Counted from the stretch's first letter, positions 53,509 through 62,366 are shown. The stretch: 64,000 nucleotides of DNA from Saprospiraceae bacterium (GCA_029251525.1 JAQXDE010000055.1:248001-312000), one strand, 5' to 3'. Translations and numbers: made by a program. Notes: generated by a model not told the origin, from the sequence alone.

Positions 53509-55356
53509 TTACATATTCTCCAAAACTTCCTTAATCGCATATTTCAATTCCGCTTTCATAATTGGAACTCCTTGTATTTTATTAAACTGAATTACATCAA
53601 TTAGGAATTGGTCACGAATCACTTTTGATAATTGACCATTATTGATTTCTGGAATCATTATTTTTTTATAGTTCTTCAAAATCTTTCCCAAATTCTTTGG
53701 GAAAGGTCGTATATAGCGCAAGTGAGTATGTCCGACTTGGAGACCTTCCGCAACTAACTCTTTCGTAACCGATTCAAGAACGCCGTAAGTAGAACCCCAC
53801 CCGAGAATCAATAAGTCTCCTTTTTTTACACCCATTGTAATTTTTTGCTCAGGGATGAAATCTGCAATTTTATCAACTTTAGCCTCTCGGGTTTTGATCA
53901 TATATTCATGATTTGCAGGATCATAGGAAACGTTCCCCGTATTCGCCTCTTTTTCTAATCCCCCTAAACGATGAGCCAATCCTTTGGTGCCAGGCAACGC
54001 CCATTCTCTAACTAGTTTTTCATCTCGCAGGTAAGGCAGAAAAGTTTTATCTTCTCCAATTGGTTTTTTAAAATTAACTTTAATTGAAGGAATATCTCCT
54101 GCATTTGGAAAACGCCAAGGTTCAGCTCCATTAGCAATATACCCATCACTCAATAAAATAACAGGAATCATATGTTGTACCGCAATTCGACAAGCTTCCA
54201 TTGCTACCTCAAAACAGTCTGATGGTGAACTCGCAGAAATTACTGGCAAAGGACATTCTCCATTTCGTCCATACATAGCCTGCAACAAATCGGACTGCTC
54301 TGTCTTTGTCGGCAAACCAGTCGATGGTCCACCTCGTTGCACATTCACTACGACTAATGGTAACTCCAACATCATCGCCAAACCGATCGCTTCGCCTTTA
54401 AGTGCCAATCCAGGGCCAGATGTTCCAGTTATTCCCAAATCTCCCCCGTATGACGCTCCGATGGCAGAACAAACTGCTGCAATCTCATCTTCCGCTTGGA
54501 AAGTTTTGACGCCATAGTTTTTATGTTTAGCTAAACCATGTAGAATATCAGATGCAGGTGTGATTGGATAACTTCCGTAAAAAAGAGACAATTTAGATTT
54601 CCGAGCAGCAGTAATTAATCCAATCACTAAAGCTTCATTCCCTTTGATACTTCGGTAAGTACCTTTTTCCAATGGGGCAGGTTTTACCTTATATTGAGTA
54701 GTAAAAGTTTCGGTTGTGTCGCCGTAATGATAACCAGTTTTGATACACTTGATATTGGCTTCAAGGATATCTTGTTTCTTTGCAAATTTTTGAGTTAAAA
54801 AATCAATTGTTCCTTGCATCGTTCGATCATATCTCCAATAAAGAAATCCTAAAACGAACATGTTTTTACATCGATCCTTTTCTTTTGTACCGAGAGGTGA
54901 TTCTTTTAATGCTTCTCGTGTAAGTTTCGTTATATCGATTTTGAAAACTTCAAAGTTGGCCAAAGATTCGTCCTCTAAAGGATTTTCTCCGTCGGCATAT
55001 TTCGCTAAACGAAGGTTCTTTTTGTCAAACCCGTCAGTGCTTAAAATAATTGTTCCTGTTTTTTTGATATTCGTCAAGTTCGCTTTTAGTGCAGCGGCGT
55101 TCATTGCTACGAGAACATCACACTCATCTCCTGGTGTATAAATTTTTCGACTTCCAAAATGTAATTGAAAACCTGAAACTCCCGCCAAAGTTCCAATTGG
55201 AGCTCTAATTTCTGCTGGGAAATCAGGAAAAGTGGCCAAATCACTTCCTGTTAGGGCCGTATTACCGGTAAACAAACTACCTGTCAATTGCATTCCGTCG
55301 CCAGAATCACCAGCAAATTTTATCGTTATTTCTTCTTTTTCTATTTTGGTACTCAT
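53509..55356 (-). CDS. korA: 2-oxoacid:ferredoxin oxidoreductase, fused gamma-alpha subunit
   Basis: I use the ATG at 55356 (615 aa, MSTKIEKEEITIKFAG), since the extra 16 codons of the longer frame are rich in Arg and Lys, unlike family N-termini, and overlap the promoter. Residues about 10-190 are the gamma domain (FAGDSGDGMQLTG, AEIRAPIGTLAGVSGFQ), and about 210-615 the alpha pyrimidine-binding domain with YPITPASDI, FQAEDEIAAV and the ITGTSGPGLALKGE loop. The alpha-gamma fusion is the usual form in aerobic Bacteroidota. With KorB it would oxidatively decarboxylate a 2-oxoacid to acyl-CoA while reducing ferredoxin. Confidence 0.94.
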   Translation of the reverse strand: MSTKIEKEEITIKFAGDSGDGMQLTGSLFTGNTALTGSDLATFPDFPAEIRAPIGTLAGVSGFQLHFGSRKIYTPGDECDVLVAMNAAALKANLTNIKKTGTIILSTDGFDKKNLRLAKYADGENPLEDESLANFEVFKIDITKLTREALKESPLGTKEKDRCKNMFVLGFLYWRYDRTMQGTIDFLTQKFAKKQDILEANIKCIKTGYHYGDTTETFTTQYKVKPAPLEKGTYRSIKGNEALVIGLITAARKSKLSLFYGSYPITPASDILHGLAKHKNYGVKTFQAEDEIAAVCSAIGASYGGDLGITGTSGPGLALKGEAIGLAMMLELPLVVVNVQRGGPSTGLPTKTEQSDLLQAMYGRNGECPLPVISASSPSDCFEVAMEACRIAVQHMIPVILLSDGYIANGAEPWRFPNAGDIPSIKVNFKKPIGEDKTFLPYLRDEKLVREWALPGTKGLAHRLGGLEKEANTGNVSYDPANHEYMIKTREAKVDKIADFIPEQKITMGVKKGDLLILGWGSTYGVLESVTKELVAEGLQVGHTHLRYIRPFPKNLGKILKNYKKIMIPEINNGQLSKVIRDQFLIDVIQFNKIQGVPIMKAELKYAIKEVLENM

Positions 55357-55384
55357 TTTCTTTTTTCTATTTCGAAATCGACCG

Positions 55385-55392
55385 CAAAGATA
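55385..55392 (-). promoter_or_regulatory. Predicted -7 box for korA
   Basis: On the minus strand this reads TATCTTTG, an exact TAnnTTTG match, placing transcription start about 22 nt before the ATG at 55356. This supports the shorter korA start. Confidence 0.5.
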
Positions 55393-55819
55393 GGAATATA
55401 ACACTTGCGAATGAAAAGAAGTTTAGAGAAATCAAAAAGTGGTTTTTATTGGGAATTAGTTGCTTTTTTACTGTATTTATGGTTAACGAATTGAACTTTA
55501 ATATTGAGATATCATCAGTAATTCCGTTATTTTATATATTAAGAAATATATCTAAAATGAGAAAATAATTAATGAATTACTTTTTTGCCCATCATTGCTT
55601 TAGCTCGATATGGTATAAAAAATGTCATACCGATTTGGATTTGGAAATGGTATAATTCTAGATTCGTACATATCTATTTATGTTTTCTGAGAATTGGAGC
55701 TGATGTCAATTATCCAATTGTAAATGGATTACTTTTAGCTTATTCATGGTTGGAAAGACTTAACGTAAATTCGCGTTGCTTTTTTTTGATAAAATGGTGA
55801 CAAAAGTCATTGTTTTAAT

Positions 55820-55833
55820 GTGATCAATATCAC
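55820..55833 (+). promoter_or_regulatory. Candidate Crp/Fnr-family operator
   Basis: GTGAT-CAAT-ATCAC is a perfect 5-bp palindrome around a 4-nt spacer, the geometry of Fnr-type sites (TTGAT-N4-ATCAA). Its centre is about 43 nt before the start expected from the -7 box at 55856-55863, close to the -41.5 position of class II activators. Confidence 0.4.
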
Positions 55834-55855
55834 TTTCGTTCAAATTTTTTTATAG

Positions 55856-55863
55856 TAAATTTG
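55856..55863 (+). promoter_or_regulatory. Predicted -7 box of the candidate small RNA
   Basis: TAAATTTG matches TAnnTTTG exactly. The -33 region has only TTTCG, as expected if an activator at 55820-55833 is required. Transcription would begin near 55870. Confidence 0.45.
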
Positions 55864-55869
55864 TTTACA

Positions 55870-55977
55870 CTATGAAACATATTTTTATGTGAAACACTAT
55901 CGTCAAGATCTTTAAATCGTTATTATCCTAAAAAACCTAAATGGCCTCGCATCATTAATTTGATGTGAGGTTTTTTT
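55870..55977 (+). ncRNA. Candidate small RNA of about 108 nt
   Basis: No gene of meaningful length lies between a predicted promoter (55856-55863) and a strong terminator (55945-55977). The RNA would start with a short hairpin (ACATA-TTTT-TATGT, 55877-55890), pass through an unpaired A/U-rich middle and end in the terminator stem. A 6-codon ORF (ATG at 55872, stop TGA ending 55892) is its only coding potential. A Crp/Fnr-like palindrome upstream suggests control by redox or nitrosative state or by a nucleotide. It could instead be an untranslated leftover of a deleted gene. No known RNA family was recognised. Confidence 0.45.
55945..55977 (+). terminator. Rho-independent terminator without an upstream gene
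   Basis: CCTCGCATCA (55945-55954) pairs with TGATGTGAGG (55961-55970) through ten pairs including one G-U, loop TTAATT, followed by seven T. The nearest + strand gene upstream ends at 48820. Confidence 0.85.
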
Positions 55978-56491
55978 AATGCTAAAGATTTCTTGTCACA
56001 TTCACTAAATTTTTTTTTATTTCTTGTAGGTTTTATTTCTGTGAAAATTGATTTTTTGTTTTAAATCATGTGATAATAAAAGAAAATTCGTTTCCCTCAG
56101 ATTCCATCTATTCCAAGTAAAACAAGGGGTAATAAAAAGGGTGAAAAATAATTTAAAATTTTAAATGATTTGCCACAACCTTTTCGTTTGGTAAACTGAG
56201 AATAATAATGAACCAATTTTTTTAAACAAAGAAATGAGGATTGATTTAATTCCTCCGGTTAATTCCTACATCAATAAATACTTTTTACTTTGGGATAGAA
56301 ACGGGGATTGATGTTTTTGTTAAAGAAGGCTAAAGATTGGATTTGACTGTTTTTCACTTTAGAGACAATTATTTAGGAGATATTAGTTTAGTCTGGATTA
56401 ATTAATTCATCTAATATTTTAACCGTTTTATATTTTTTTATTTAATAAACCGTTAAATAAGGTATTTTTAATTTTAAAAATAAAACTCAAA
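55978..56491. other. Gene-free stretch before the lipase-like gene
   Basis: These 514 nt are AT-rich with no credible ORF, repeat or promoter match to TAnnTTTG. The remainder of the gap to korA (55405-55819) likewise shows only one poor open frame, 55585-55800, judged spurious. Confidence 0.4.
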
Positions 56492-57400
56492 ATGCGAAGT
56501 ATCCTTTTTTACATTATTCTATTTTCCTCCGTTCTTTCTTCCTGTCAAAAAAACGGAGTGACAACTCCTTATGAATATGCTTTGCTTAGTGCCCATGTCT
56601 ATGATGATAAAGATAGAAAAGAGTTGCCCAGTCATTTAAATCAATTTTTAGATTTTGATGAAGAAAATTATAAAGCTCGATTGAATATCGACTTGGGTAA
56701 AGTAATTAATATGGTAGATAATGAAGATTGGAGTGCTTTGATTCCATATGTTGGCGCCAAAACATTAGCAAGGGGAGGGTATTTTGGAAGAGCTTACGTC
56801 AATAAAAAAATGAATCATTTAATCGTTGCACATCGAGGAACTGATCTGAATATAAAAATGAATGAGTTGTCTCTGGATCAAATTTCGATTGCTTTGGATA
56901 ATGGGAAAATTTGGGATATGATAAAAGACATGGATGATGACTATGATATATTTCATGGAAAAATTCCTTTGCAGCAGTTTGAAGCGGCACAGCATTTTGT
57001 TGGAGAAGTAAAAGAAAGTTATGTCGAAAAATATAAAAAATCACCCCAAATAATTCATACAGGTCATTCCCTTGGTGCAGTTTTAGCTGAACTTTGTGCA
57101 GTGAAAGATAATTCGAAAGCAATTACTTTTGAAAGTCCTGGTTCTAAGCCATTGGCCTTGCAACTTGTTGATATTCAATATATTGATATCGAAAATGTAG
57201 ACATCACTACCTACAATGCAGAACCTAACCAAATTAATACGTTACATGAACATTTAGGAAAAGTGATTCCATTATACGATAAGCCAAAATTACAATCTGC
57301 TCATTCTGATACAGAAAAAATATTATCTTTGAAATTACATCCTATCAAGGAATTACTCAAAAGGTTTGATGAAAAAAATGGGGAACCAAAACATCCGTAG
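56492..57400 (+). CDS. Class-3-lipase-like lipoprotein
   Basis: The 302-aa protein has a lipoprotein signal peptide with lipobox LSSC (Cys18). The alpha/beta-hydrolase hallmarks are visible: the nucleophile elbow GHSLGA (Ser193) and an upstream AHRGTD (114-118) of the type that forms the oxyanion region in class 3 lipases. A likely acid lies among the Asp/Glu after strand 6 and a candidate His in the C-terminal part (LHEHLGK or AHSDTEK). Phospholipids, acylglycerols or other esters could be substrates. It is convergent with the subtilisin-like gene. Confidence 0.8.
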   Translation: MRSILFYIILFSSVLSSCQKNGVTTPYEYALLSAHVYDDKDRKELPSHLNQFLDFDEENYKARLNIDLGKVINMVDNEDWSALIPYVGAKTLARGGYFGRAYVNKKMNHLIVAHRGTDLNIKMNELSLDQISIALDNGKIWDMIKDMDDDYDIFHGKIPLQQFEAAQHFVGEVKESYVEKYKKSPQIIHTGHSLGAVLAELCAVKDNSKAITFESPGSKPLALQLVDIQYIDIENVDITTYNAEPNQINTLHEHLGKVIPLYDKPKLQSAHSDTEKILSLKLHPIKELLKRFDEKNGEPKHP

Positions 57401-57425
57401 CACAATACTTAGAGCTTAGGGTATC

Positions 57426-57462
57426 AAAAAAAGCGGCGATGAAATTGCTAATTAGCTTTTTT
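57426..57462. terminator. Possible bidirectional terminator
   Basis: AAAAAAGC pairs with GCTTTTTT across a 20-nt loop between two convergent genes. The stem is short and mostly A-T, so the call is tentative. Confidence 0.45.
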
Positions 57463-57483
57463 CTGAAATTTTTTCTAATTCTT

Positions 57484-59160
57484 TTAATCCTTTGCGACTA
57501 GAAACTTTTCTGTCGAATAATCTAAGTTATTAGAAATTCTTAAAAAATAAACTCCTGTTTTCAAAGCACCTACTCCTTCAACTTTAAATTTTGCTGGTAA
57601 AAATTCCTTAGCTGTGAAACTAGTTTCTGCCATCAATTGGCCAATCGAATTAAAAATTAGCACCTCGTAATCACCATATTGATTTGGCGTAAACGCTACT
57701 TCGATAAAGTCAGAGGTTGGATTAGGATGAATAGAATTTATTGTCAAAAGATCAATCCCACTTCCACAAAAGTCATTGATTAACTCCATACTCTTTAGTA
57801 AATTAAGTCTTCCCTCCGAACTAGTTTTTCCAATTTGATCATCTTTTTTATCGACACCTCCAAGAATAAAATCTCTCATGATCAAGGAAGTCTCTTTCGG
57901 ATCTTCTCGAGCAGCTAGTGCTAATTTTTCGCAAGGCAAGCTGTATAATAACGCAATTCCGCCAGCCACATGCGGTGCAGCACCAGAGGTAGACCCTATA
58001 GTTGAGTAGGTATTATCCGCGCCAGTTGTTGGTGACCCATCACCAGGAGCAGTTAAGTCGACATTGATTTTCCCATAGCCAGAACTTAATTCATCTTGCT
58101 TGTCACTTTCTGCTACGACTATTAAATGTTCCGTTTGACAAATCGAAGGCATATCGCCCACTTCATCTACATTGAGCGTTTTGTTGTTGGTAGAACCAAC
58201 ATTTAAAACACCAACCTCTCCGAGCATTTCATGAACCTCACACCAAATTGGAAATAACGGATTATCAGATATTTGTAATCCATCAGGGTAATCTGGACTA
58301 TCTCCATCGATACCAAATGAACCATTAGAGGCAACGACGAATGCACCTTTTTGACCGTTTGATTCATTGTATAATTTTCGATTTTGGTAAACATATTCGT
58401 ATCCTTCAATGATTTTATCAACTTGCAGATTATTTTGAATCCACATAATTTTTACATTCCAATTGACTCCAGCAATTCCCATCTCATTATCACCACTTGC
58501 TCCAATAATTCCTCCTACTCGAATACCATGACCTTGAAAATCAAATCCAATTATGTCAGAAGAGTCAACCACATTCCATCCAAAATAATCATCAATAAAA
58601 CCATTTTCATCGTTATCAATTCCATCATTATTTATTTCATTCCAATTGATCCAAACATTATTTATCAAATCATCATGTCGCCAATCACCACTTTCCATCA
58701 TCGCTACCACAATGGTATCCCCCAAGGCAGTTACTCCTCCTGTGGTAATTTCCCAAACCTCTGGAGCGTTTATTATTTCCATATCCCATTGGCTTGTGTA
58801 CATCGGATCGTTAGGGACTCTTTCTCTTGGTTGTAACTGAAAATTCTGTCCAGCAATTTTTACCTCAGGTAGAGACGTTAAATTCATTAACAATGCATTT
58901 ACATTCTGAATGTCAGTTTTGGATTTTAAACTGTATAGATTGAGTCTTTCGGAAATTTTATTTTCTTTTTGAAAAATAACACCAGATTCAGCCCATTGGT
59001 TATTTATCTTTTGAAAAAAACTAGACGAGTTTGTTTCTGGTTCAAGTTGAATGATAAATTCATTTGGAATATATCGTATAGATGAGTTTTCCTTTTGGGA
59101 AAAAAGAGGTAAGGTCAAAATAAATAGAAGAATCGTCCATAAGGATTTCATATTTCTCAA
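57484..59160 (-). CDS. Subtilisin-family (S8) protein with altered catalytic Asp and T9SS tail
   Basis: The 558-aa protein has a signal peptide (about 1-21), an I9-like propeptide region (about 28-110) and an S8 fold (about 120-455). The catalytic His (FQGHGIRVGG, H211) and Ser (STSGAAPHVAGG, S392) are in place, but the Asp motif, usually VIDTG, reads MMESG, with Glu156 (codon GAA) in the Asp position. The usual oxyanion AGN block is replaced by NVGSTNN (320-326). The second His of HGTHVAG is Arg214. The C-terminus (about 475-558, HPNPTSDFIEVAFTP ... FLVAKD) is a Por-type T9SS sorting domain. It is exported but may be of low activity or a pseudo-protease. Start could be 59160 or the Met at 59151. 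Confidence 0.87.
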   Translation of the reverse strand: MRNMKSLWTILLFILTLPLFSQKENSSIRYIPNEFIIQLEPETNSSSFFQKINNQWAESGVIFQKENKISERLNLYSLKSKTDIQNVNALLMNLTSLPEVKIAGQNFQLQPRERVPNDPMYTSQWDMEIINAPEVWEITTGGVTALGDTIVVAMMESGDWRHDDLINNVWINWNEINNDGIDNDENGFIDDYFGWNVVDSSDIIGFDFQGHGIRVGGIIGASGDNEMGIAGVNWNVKIMWIQNNLQVDKIIEGYEYVYQNRKLYNESNGQKGAFVVASNGSFGIDGDSPDYPDGLQISDNPLFPIWCEVHEMLGEVGVLNVGSTNNKTLNVDEVGDMPSICQTEHLIVVAESDKQDELSSGYGKINVDLTAPGDGSPTTGADNTYSTIGSTSGAAPHVAGGIALLYSLPCEKLALAAREDPKETSLIMRDFILGGVDKKDDQIGKTSSEGRLNLLKSMELINDFCGSGIDLLTINSIHPNPTSDFIEVAFTPNQYGDYEVLIFNSIGQLMAETSFTAKEFLPAKFKVEGVGALKTGVYFLRISNNLDYSTEKFLVAKD

Positions 59161-59219
59161 GTTTTAATTTCTTAAAATTTTGTAACAATATATTTAATCT
59201 GTTGACCTTTAAATTTTTA

Positions 59220-60035
59220 TTAAGTTAGGTCTTTGTTATCAATACTTAACCTCAGATTTTTGAGGTAGGAACCAGCTAATAATAAGCGATTTCCATACCA
59301 TGAAAAAATCTCTCCATCTACTAATCTGATTTCAGCATTTGGACAAATAATTTGTATTTCATTTACGTGTTTTTCATTAAATGGGAAGGGTTCAGATGAA
59401 AGTAAGATTACATCAGGTTTTGTTACCGCTAATTTTTTATCTGAGACCTGAGGGTAACGAAATTCAGAGTCAAAGATATTTTCAAAACCTGCTATTTGCA
59501 ACATCTCGTTAATGAAAGTTTGACTTGCTGCTATCATTGTTGGATTTTTCCATATTAGGTATGCAGCTCTCGGGCGATGTGATAATTGTCGTATAACTTG
59601 TCTGCATTGTTCAAATGAAATTTTGATGTTTTTAATCAGTTTATTAGCTGCTGACTTTTTATTTACCATCTTTCCAATTTCCAAAATCATTTCTAAAGCA
59701 TCCTCTAAGGTGAAAATATCACTCATCCAAATAGGATATTCTTTTTTTAATAATTCAATTTGAGCTTGATCATTTTCTTCTTTATTTCCAATAATCAAAT
59801 CTGGTTTGAGGGATTTGATCTTTTCAAAGTCATATTTCTTTGTGCCACCAACTCTTGGTTTTGATTTAAACATAACGTGAGGATGTATACAGAATTTTGT
59901 AATCCCAACCACTTCTTTATCAAGTCCCAAATAGAAAAGCAATTCAGTTTGCGAAGGAACAAGTGAAATGATTCGACAGGGTTGAGTTGGAATTTTTACT
60001 TTCTGTTGCATCTGGTCGATGACGAGGTGGTGCAT
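59220..60035 (-). CDS. BtuF-like (Peri_BP_2) metal-chelate binding protein without signal peptide
   Basis: The 271-aa protein has the helical-backbone metal-receptor fold: RIISLVPSQTELLFYLGL (residues about 21-38), VGITKFCIHP, VGGTKKYDFEKIKSLKPDLIIGN (about 62-84) and LAVTKPDVILLSSEPFPF (about 190-207). Members bind cobalamin, haem or siderophores for ABC importers. Here the N-terminus (MHHLVIDQMQQKVKIPTQP) has no signal peptide or lipobox, and no BtuCD genes are adjacent. Either the protein acts in the cytoplasm or it has another role; the family call is firm, the location is inferred from the sequence. Confidence 0.82.
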   Translation of the reverse strand: MHHLVIDQMQQKVKIPTQPCRIISLVPSQTELLFYLGLDKEVVGITKFCIHPHVMFKSKPRVGGTKKYDFEKIKSLKPDLIIGNKEENDQAQIELLKKEYPIWMSDIFTLEDALEMILEIGKMVNKKSAANKLIKNIKISFEQCRQVIRQLSHRPRAAYLIWKNPTMIAASQTFINEMLQIAGFENIFDSEFRYPQVSDKKLAVTKPDVILLSSEPFPFNEKHVNEIQIICPNAEIRLVDGEIFSWYGNRLLLAGSYLKNLRLSIDNKDLT

Positions 60036-60339
60036 TTTTTTTATTTAAATTTTTGGAAAAACTAAGCCAAAGATGGGGAAAATATCTTTTAAATTCTCTT
60101 TGAACGGATTGATAATTGATGATGTGGATTAGTGAGGACTTTTCTCAAGCATCTAATAATCGTTAGAGTTGGCTTGATCGGTATCATCCGTAAGCCCATC
60201 GTAAATTGTGAGGTTCAGTCAATTTTATCTACAACCATTAATTAATAAACTCCTTATTTAGGTATAAAGGGAGAATATCGAATATCTTAAGAAAAATGAG
60301 GAATAACTTTTAAAATTTAATTGGAATGAATGTAATATT
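60036..60339. other. Gene-free stretch
   Basis: 304 nt of AT-rich sequence without ORF, repeat or clear signal between two minus-strand genes. Confidence 0.4.
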
Positions 60340-60960
60340 TTACTTTTTCTTTTTTCCCGCAAATATCTTTTCTCCTGCTTCAATTTTTACCTCAAAGTGA
60401 TTTTCTTTTGGTGGGACTGGGCAATTATATCCATCACTAAATGCACACCAAGGATTGTAGCATCGATTAAAATCAATCACTACTTTATTGCCTTTGATGT
60501 CGCTCATTTTTAAGTCAATATATCTTCCCCCACCGTAGGTAGATTCATCATTGGTTAAATCGTTGAAAGGAATAAAAAGATGATCTTTATATTCTTCCAG
60601 TTCTTTCAATCGTAAACTTTGGTAAATATGAACAGGAACTTTTTTGGTATTTATATATACTGTTGCAATTCCGAACAAAATATAATCTTGAGTATTGCCA
60701 GAGTAGGTTGACATTTTAAATGGAATTGCCTCGGGTGTTCGTTTAAAAGTAGCAGATAATTTATATTTTCTTTTTGCTTTGTAAAAGCGCATATCGTCCA
60801 TTCCCTTTTTATTATTGTAAAAAGGCGAGCGAGCTTCGTCTAAAAATTCTTGTTTATAATGTTTGCGAAATTCCTTGACATTTTTTTTAAAAGCTCTTTT
60901 GCTTTGAGCAAAAGTTAAAAAAGGAGTTGTCATAAGAATAAGAAGAAAGAATTTTTTCAT
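60340..60960 (-). CDS. DUF1684-family secreted protein
   Basis: The 206-aa protein has a signal peptide (1-18, cleaved after TFA). The conserved features of DUF1684 are present: FIPFNDLTNDESTYGGGRYID (about 124-144), DFNRCYNPWCAFSDGYNCPVPP (about 161-182) and ENHFEVKIEAGEK near the end. Three Cys lie in the conserved block, as in other members. The function of the family is not established; members are widespread in Bacteroidota and sometimes annotated only by domain. It stands alone, about 70 nt downstream of the TolB-like gene on the same strand, and may be co-transcribed with it. Confidence 0.87.
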   Translation of the reverse strand: MKKFFLLILMTTPFLTFAQSKRAFKKNVKEFRKHYKQEFLDEARSPFYNNKKGMDDMRFYKAKRKYKLSATFKRTPEAIPFKMSTYSGNTQDYILFGIATVYINTKKVPVHIYQSLRLKELEEYKDHLFIPFNDLTNDESTYGGGRYIDLKMSDIKGNKVVIDFNRCYNPWCAFSDGYNCPVPPKENHFEVKIEAGEKIFAGKKKK

Positions 60961-61030
60961 AGTTTACGATTGTGAAATTAGCTAATTAGGTTTTATATAC
61001 CCTTGAGGAATCAGATGGTTTTAATTGTAA

Positions 61031-61918
61031 TTATTTCACATTAACTAAGGCAATTTTTCCATTTTGGTTAATTGCCATTCGAGTAATATTTTTCAATTTA
61101 TATTTTGCAAAGTCAGCTATTTCCAGCCATCTAGTGTCCCAACCTTGTTTATATTTAAATAATTTACTACCATGAGCCATCAAAAAAGTATTATCAGGTA
61201 GAACTACGAAGTCTTCACTTTGAGGAACAGCTGAGACAATTGTTTTACTTCGCATAGTATTGATATCTAATTCTTTAATGATCCAATTAGAATTTTTTAA
61301 TTTGTGAATGAATGCCAAATTTCCATTGGGCAATCGTTGAAAACATCTTCCAATATCAGAAGTCAAAGTGATAACTGATTGATCTAAAGTATTGGCGATT
61401 GCTAGTTTATGTGGTTCACCAACAATGAAAAGTGCAACCAAATTATTTTTTAACCAACAATGATATCCGACATTGGTTTGGATGGGTAAAAGTGGTTTTC
61501 CATTACTTGATCTATCCTTTGGGAAAATCCAAAGTCGCTGAGTATTTTTTCCATCCGCTTCTTGTCTGACACAACTAAAGTAGTAGGGTTCCAAAAGTGA
61601 AGTAGGGGAGTATTCACTATCTTCGGAAAGGGTAATCTGGGTTTTTATTCGAGTCTTTAAATTTATGGAAATTATATCTGTTTGTGATTCTTCAGAGGTA
61701 GAACCCATTGAAAAGTAGATTTCATCATTGGCAATAAATGAAGGTTGATTGTTATAGCCATCTGAATTAAATTCAGTAAGGAATTTAGGGTTTACGAAGT
61801 TGAACAAACTATCACTCTGTTGCTCCATCTGGAAAAGGTATATATTCGTGTTTGGAAGTTGAGTAAATGCTATATTGTAAGAATATATGCACGTTAGTAA
61901 AATTAATATTTTTCTCAT
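61031..61918 (-). CDS. TolB-like beta-propeller exported protein
   Basis: The 295-aa protein has a signal peptide (1-19, ending AFTQ) and then repeats of the WD40-like/TolB type: FNSDGYNNQPSFIANDEIYFS, TQITLSEDSEYSPTSL, and LTSDIGRCFQRLPNGNLAFIH. These build a five- or six-bladed propeller. No second domain, such as OmpA or peptidase, follows, and no Cys ladder or catalytic residue is seen. The role may be binding or scaffolding in the periplasm; the specific partner is unknown. Confidence 0.75.
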   Translation of the reverse strand: MRKILILLTCIYSYNIAFTQLPNTNIYLFQMEQQSDSLFNFVNPKFLTEFNSDGYNNQPSFIANDEIYFSMGSTSEESQTDIISINLKTRIKTQITLSEDSEYSPTSLLEPYYFSCVRQEADGKNTQRLWIFPKDRSSNGKPLLPIQTNVGYHCWLKNNLVALFIVGEPHKLAIANTLDQSVITLTSDIGRCFQRLPNGNLAFIHKLKNSNWIIKELDINTMRSKTIVSAVPQSEDFVVLPDNTFLMAHGSKLFKYKQGWDTRWLEIADFAKYKLKNITRMAINQNGKIALVNVK

Positions 61919-62022
61919 GTCTTATTATTTCGTAATTAAATTTTGTTGAGTAATTAACATTTCATCCCAGGAAACCTTTGAAACTATATTTTTTAATCTC
62001 CATGATTGCATTCATATGAGCA

Positions 62023-62366
62023 TTAACAATGAGTTTTACTCTCTAATAATTTTGGACCTTCAATCTTAGTATTAAAAAAATCATTTTCTGTAAAGGTATC
62101 AAGCAACAATTTATATTTCAAAACATAAAAGGCTATTCCTATTCTGGCTCCTCGGCTAAACCAATTGGTTTTATAAATCAAATATTTTTAAAAAATCTTA
62201 GCAATTTTCTTTCCATCTTGGGGGTCTTTATCAACCATTTTGGGTAGATCAAGTTCTGTAGTTGGAATATCAACTGGATCAAATGGAAGAGATGATTTTT
62301 TTTATTTCTACCTTCATAGAAAGAAGAGGAAAGGTTTTTAAAAAAGTCACTTATGGCTTGTAACAT
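62023..62366 (-). pseudogene. Broken small gene (frameshift at an A8 run, later in-frame stop)
   Basis: From an ATG at 62366 the frame reads MLQAISDFFKNLSSSFYEGRNKK up to a run of eight A (plus-strand T run 62296-62303). In the -1 frame the sequence continues in a protein-like way, SSLPFDPVDIPTTELD then LPKMVDKDPQDGKKIAKIF, ending at TAA (62188-62190). The same frame stays open after that stop for 54 codons (including NWFSRGARIGIAFYVLKYK) to a TAA at 62023-62025. I see no family. A pseudogene, a sequencing error at the homopolymer, or -1 frameshifting (A-AAA-AAT) would all explain the pattern. It follows the lepB terminator. Confidence 0.4.

Noticed and set aside
55585-55800. 71-codon plus-strand ORF, and a faint outer-membrane-protein-like ending on the opposite strand (near IGMTFFIPYRAK)
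   Set aside because: Neither strand gives a continuous protein-like frame; stops interrupt the minus-strand reading. A remnant is possible but cannot be supported.
58384-58840. 150-codon plus-strand ORF antisense to the subtilisin-like gene
   Set aside because: Rich in Ile/Asn/Ser from antisense reading of acidic and Asn-rich codons; no domain.
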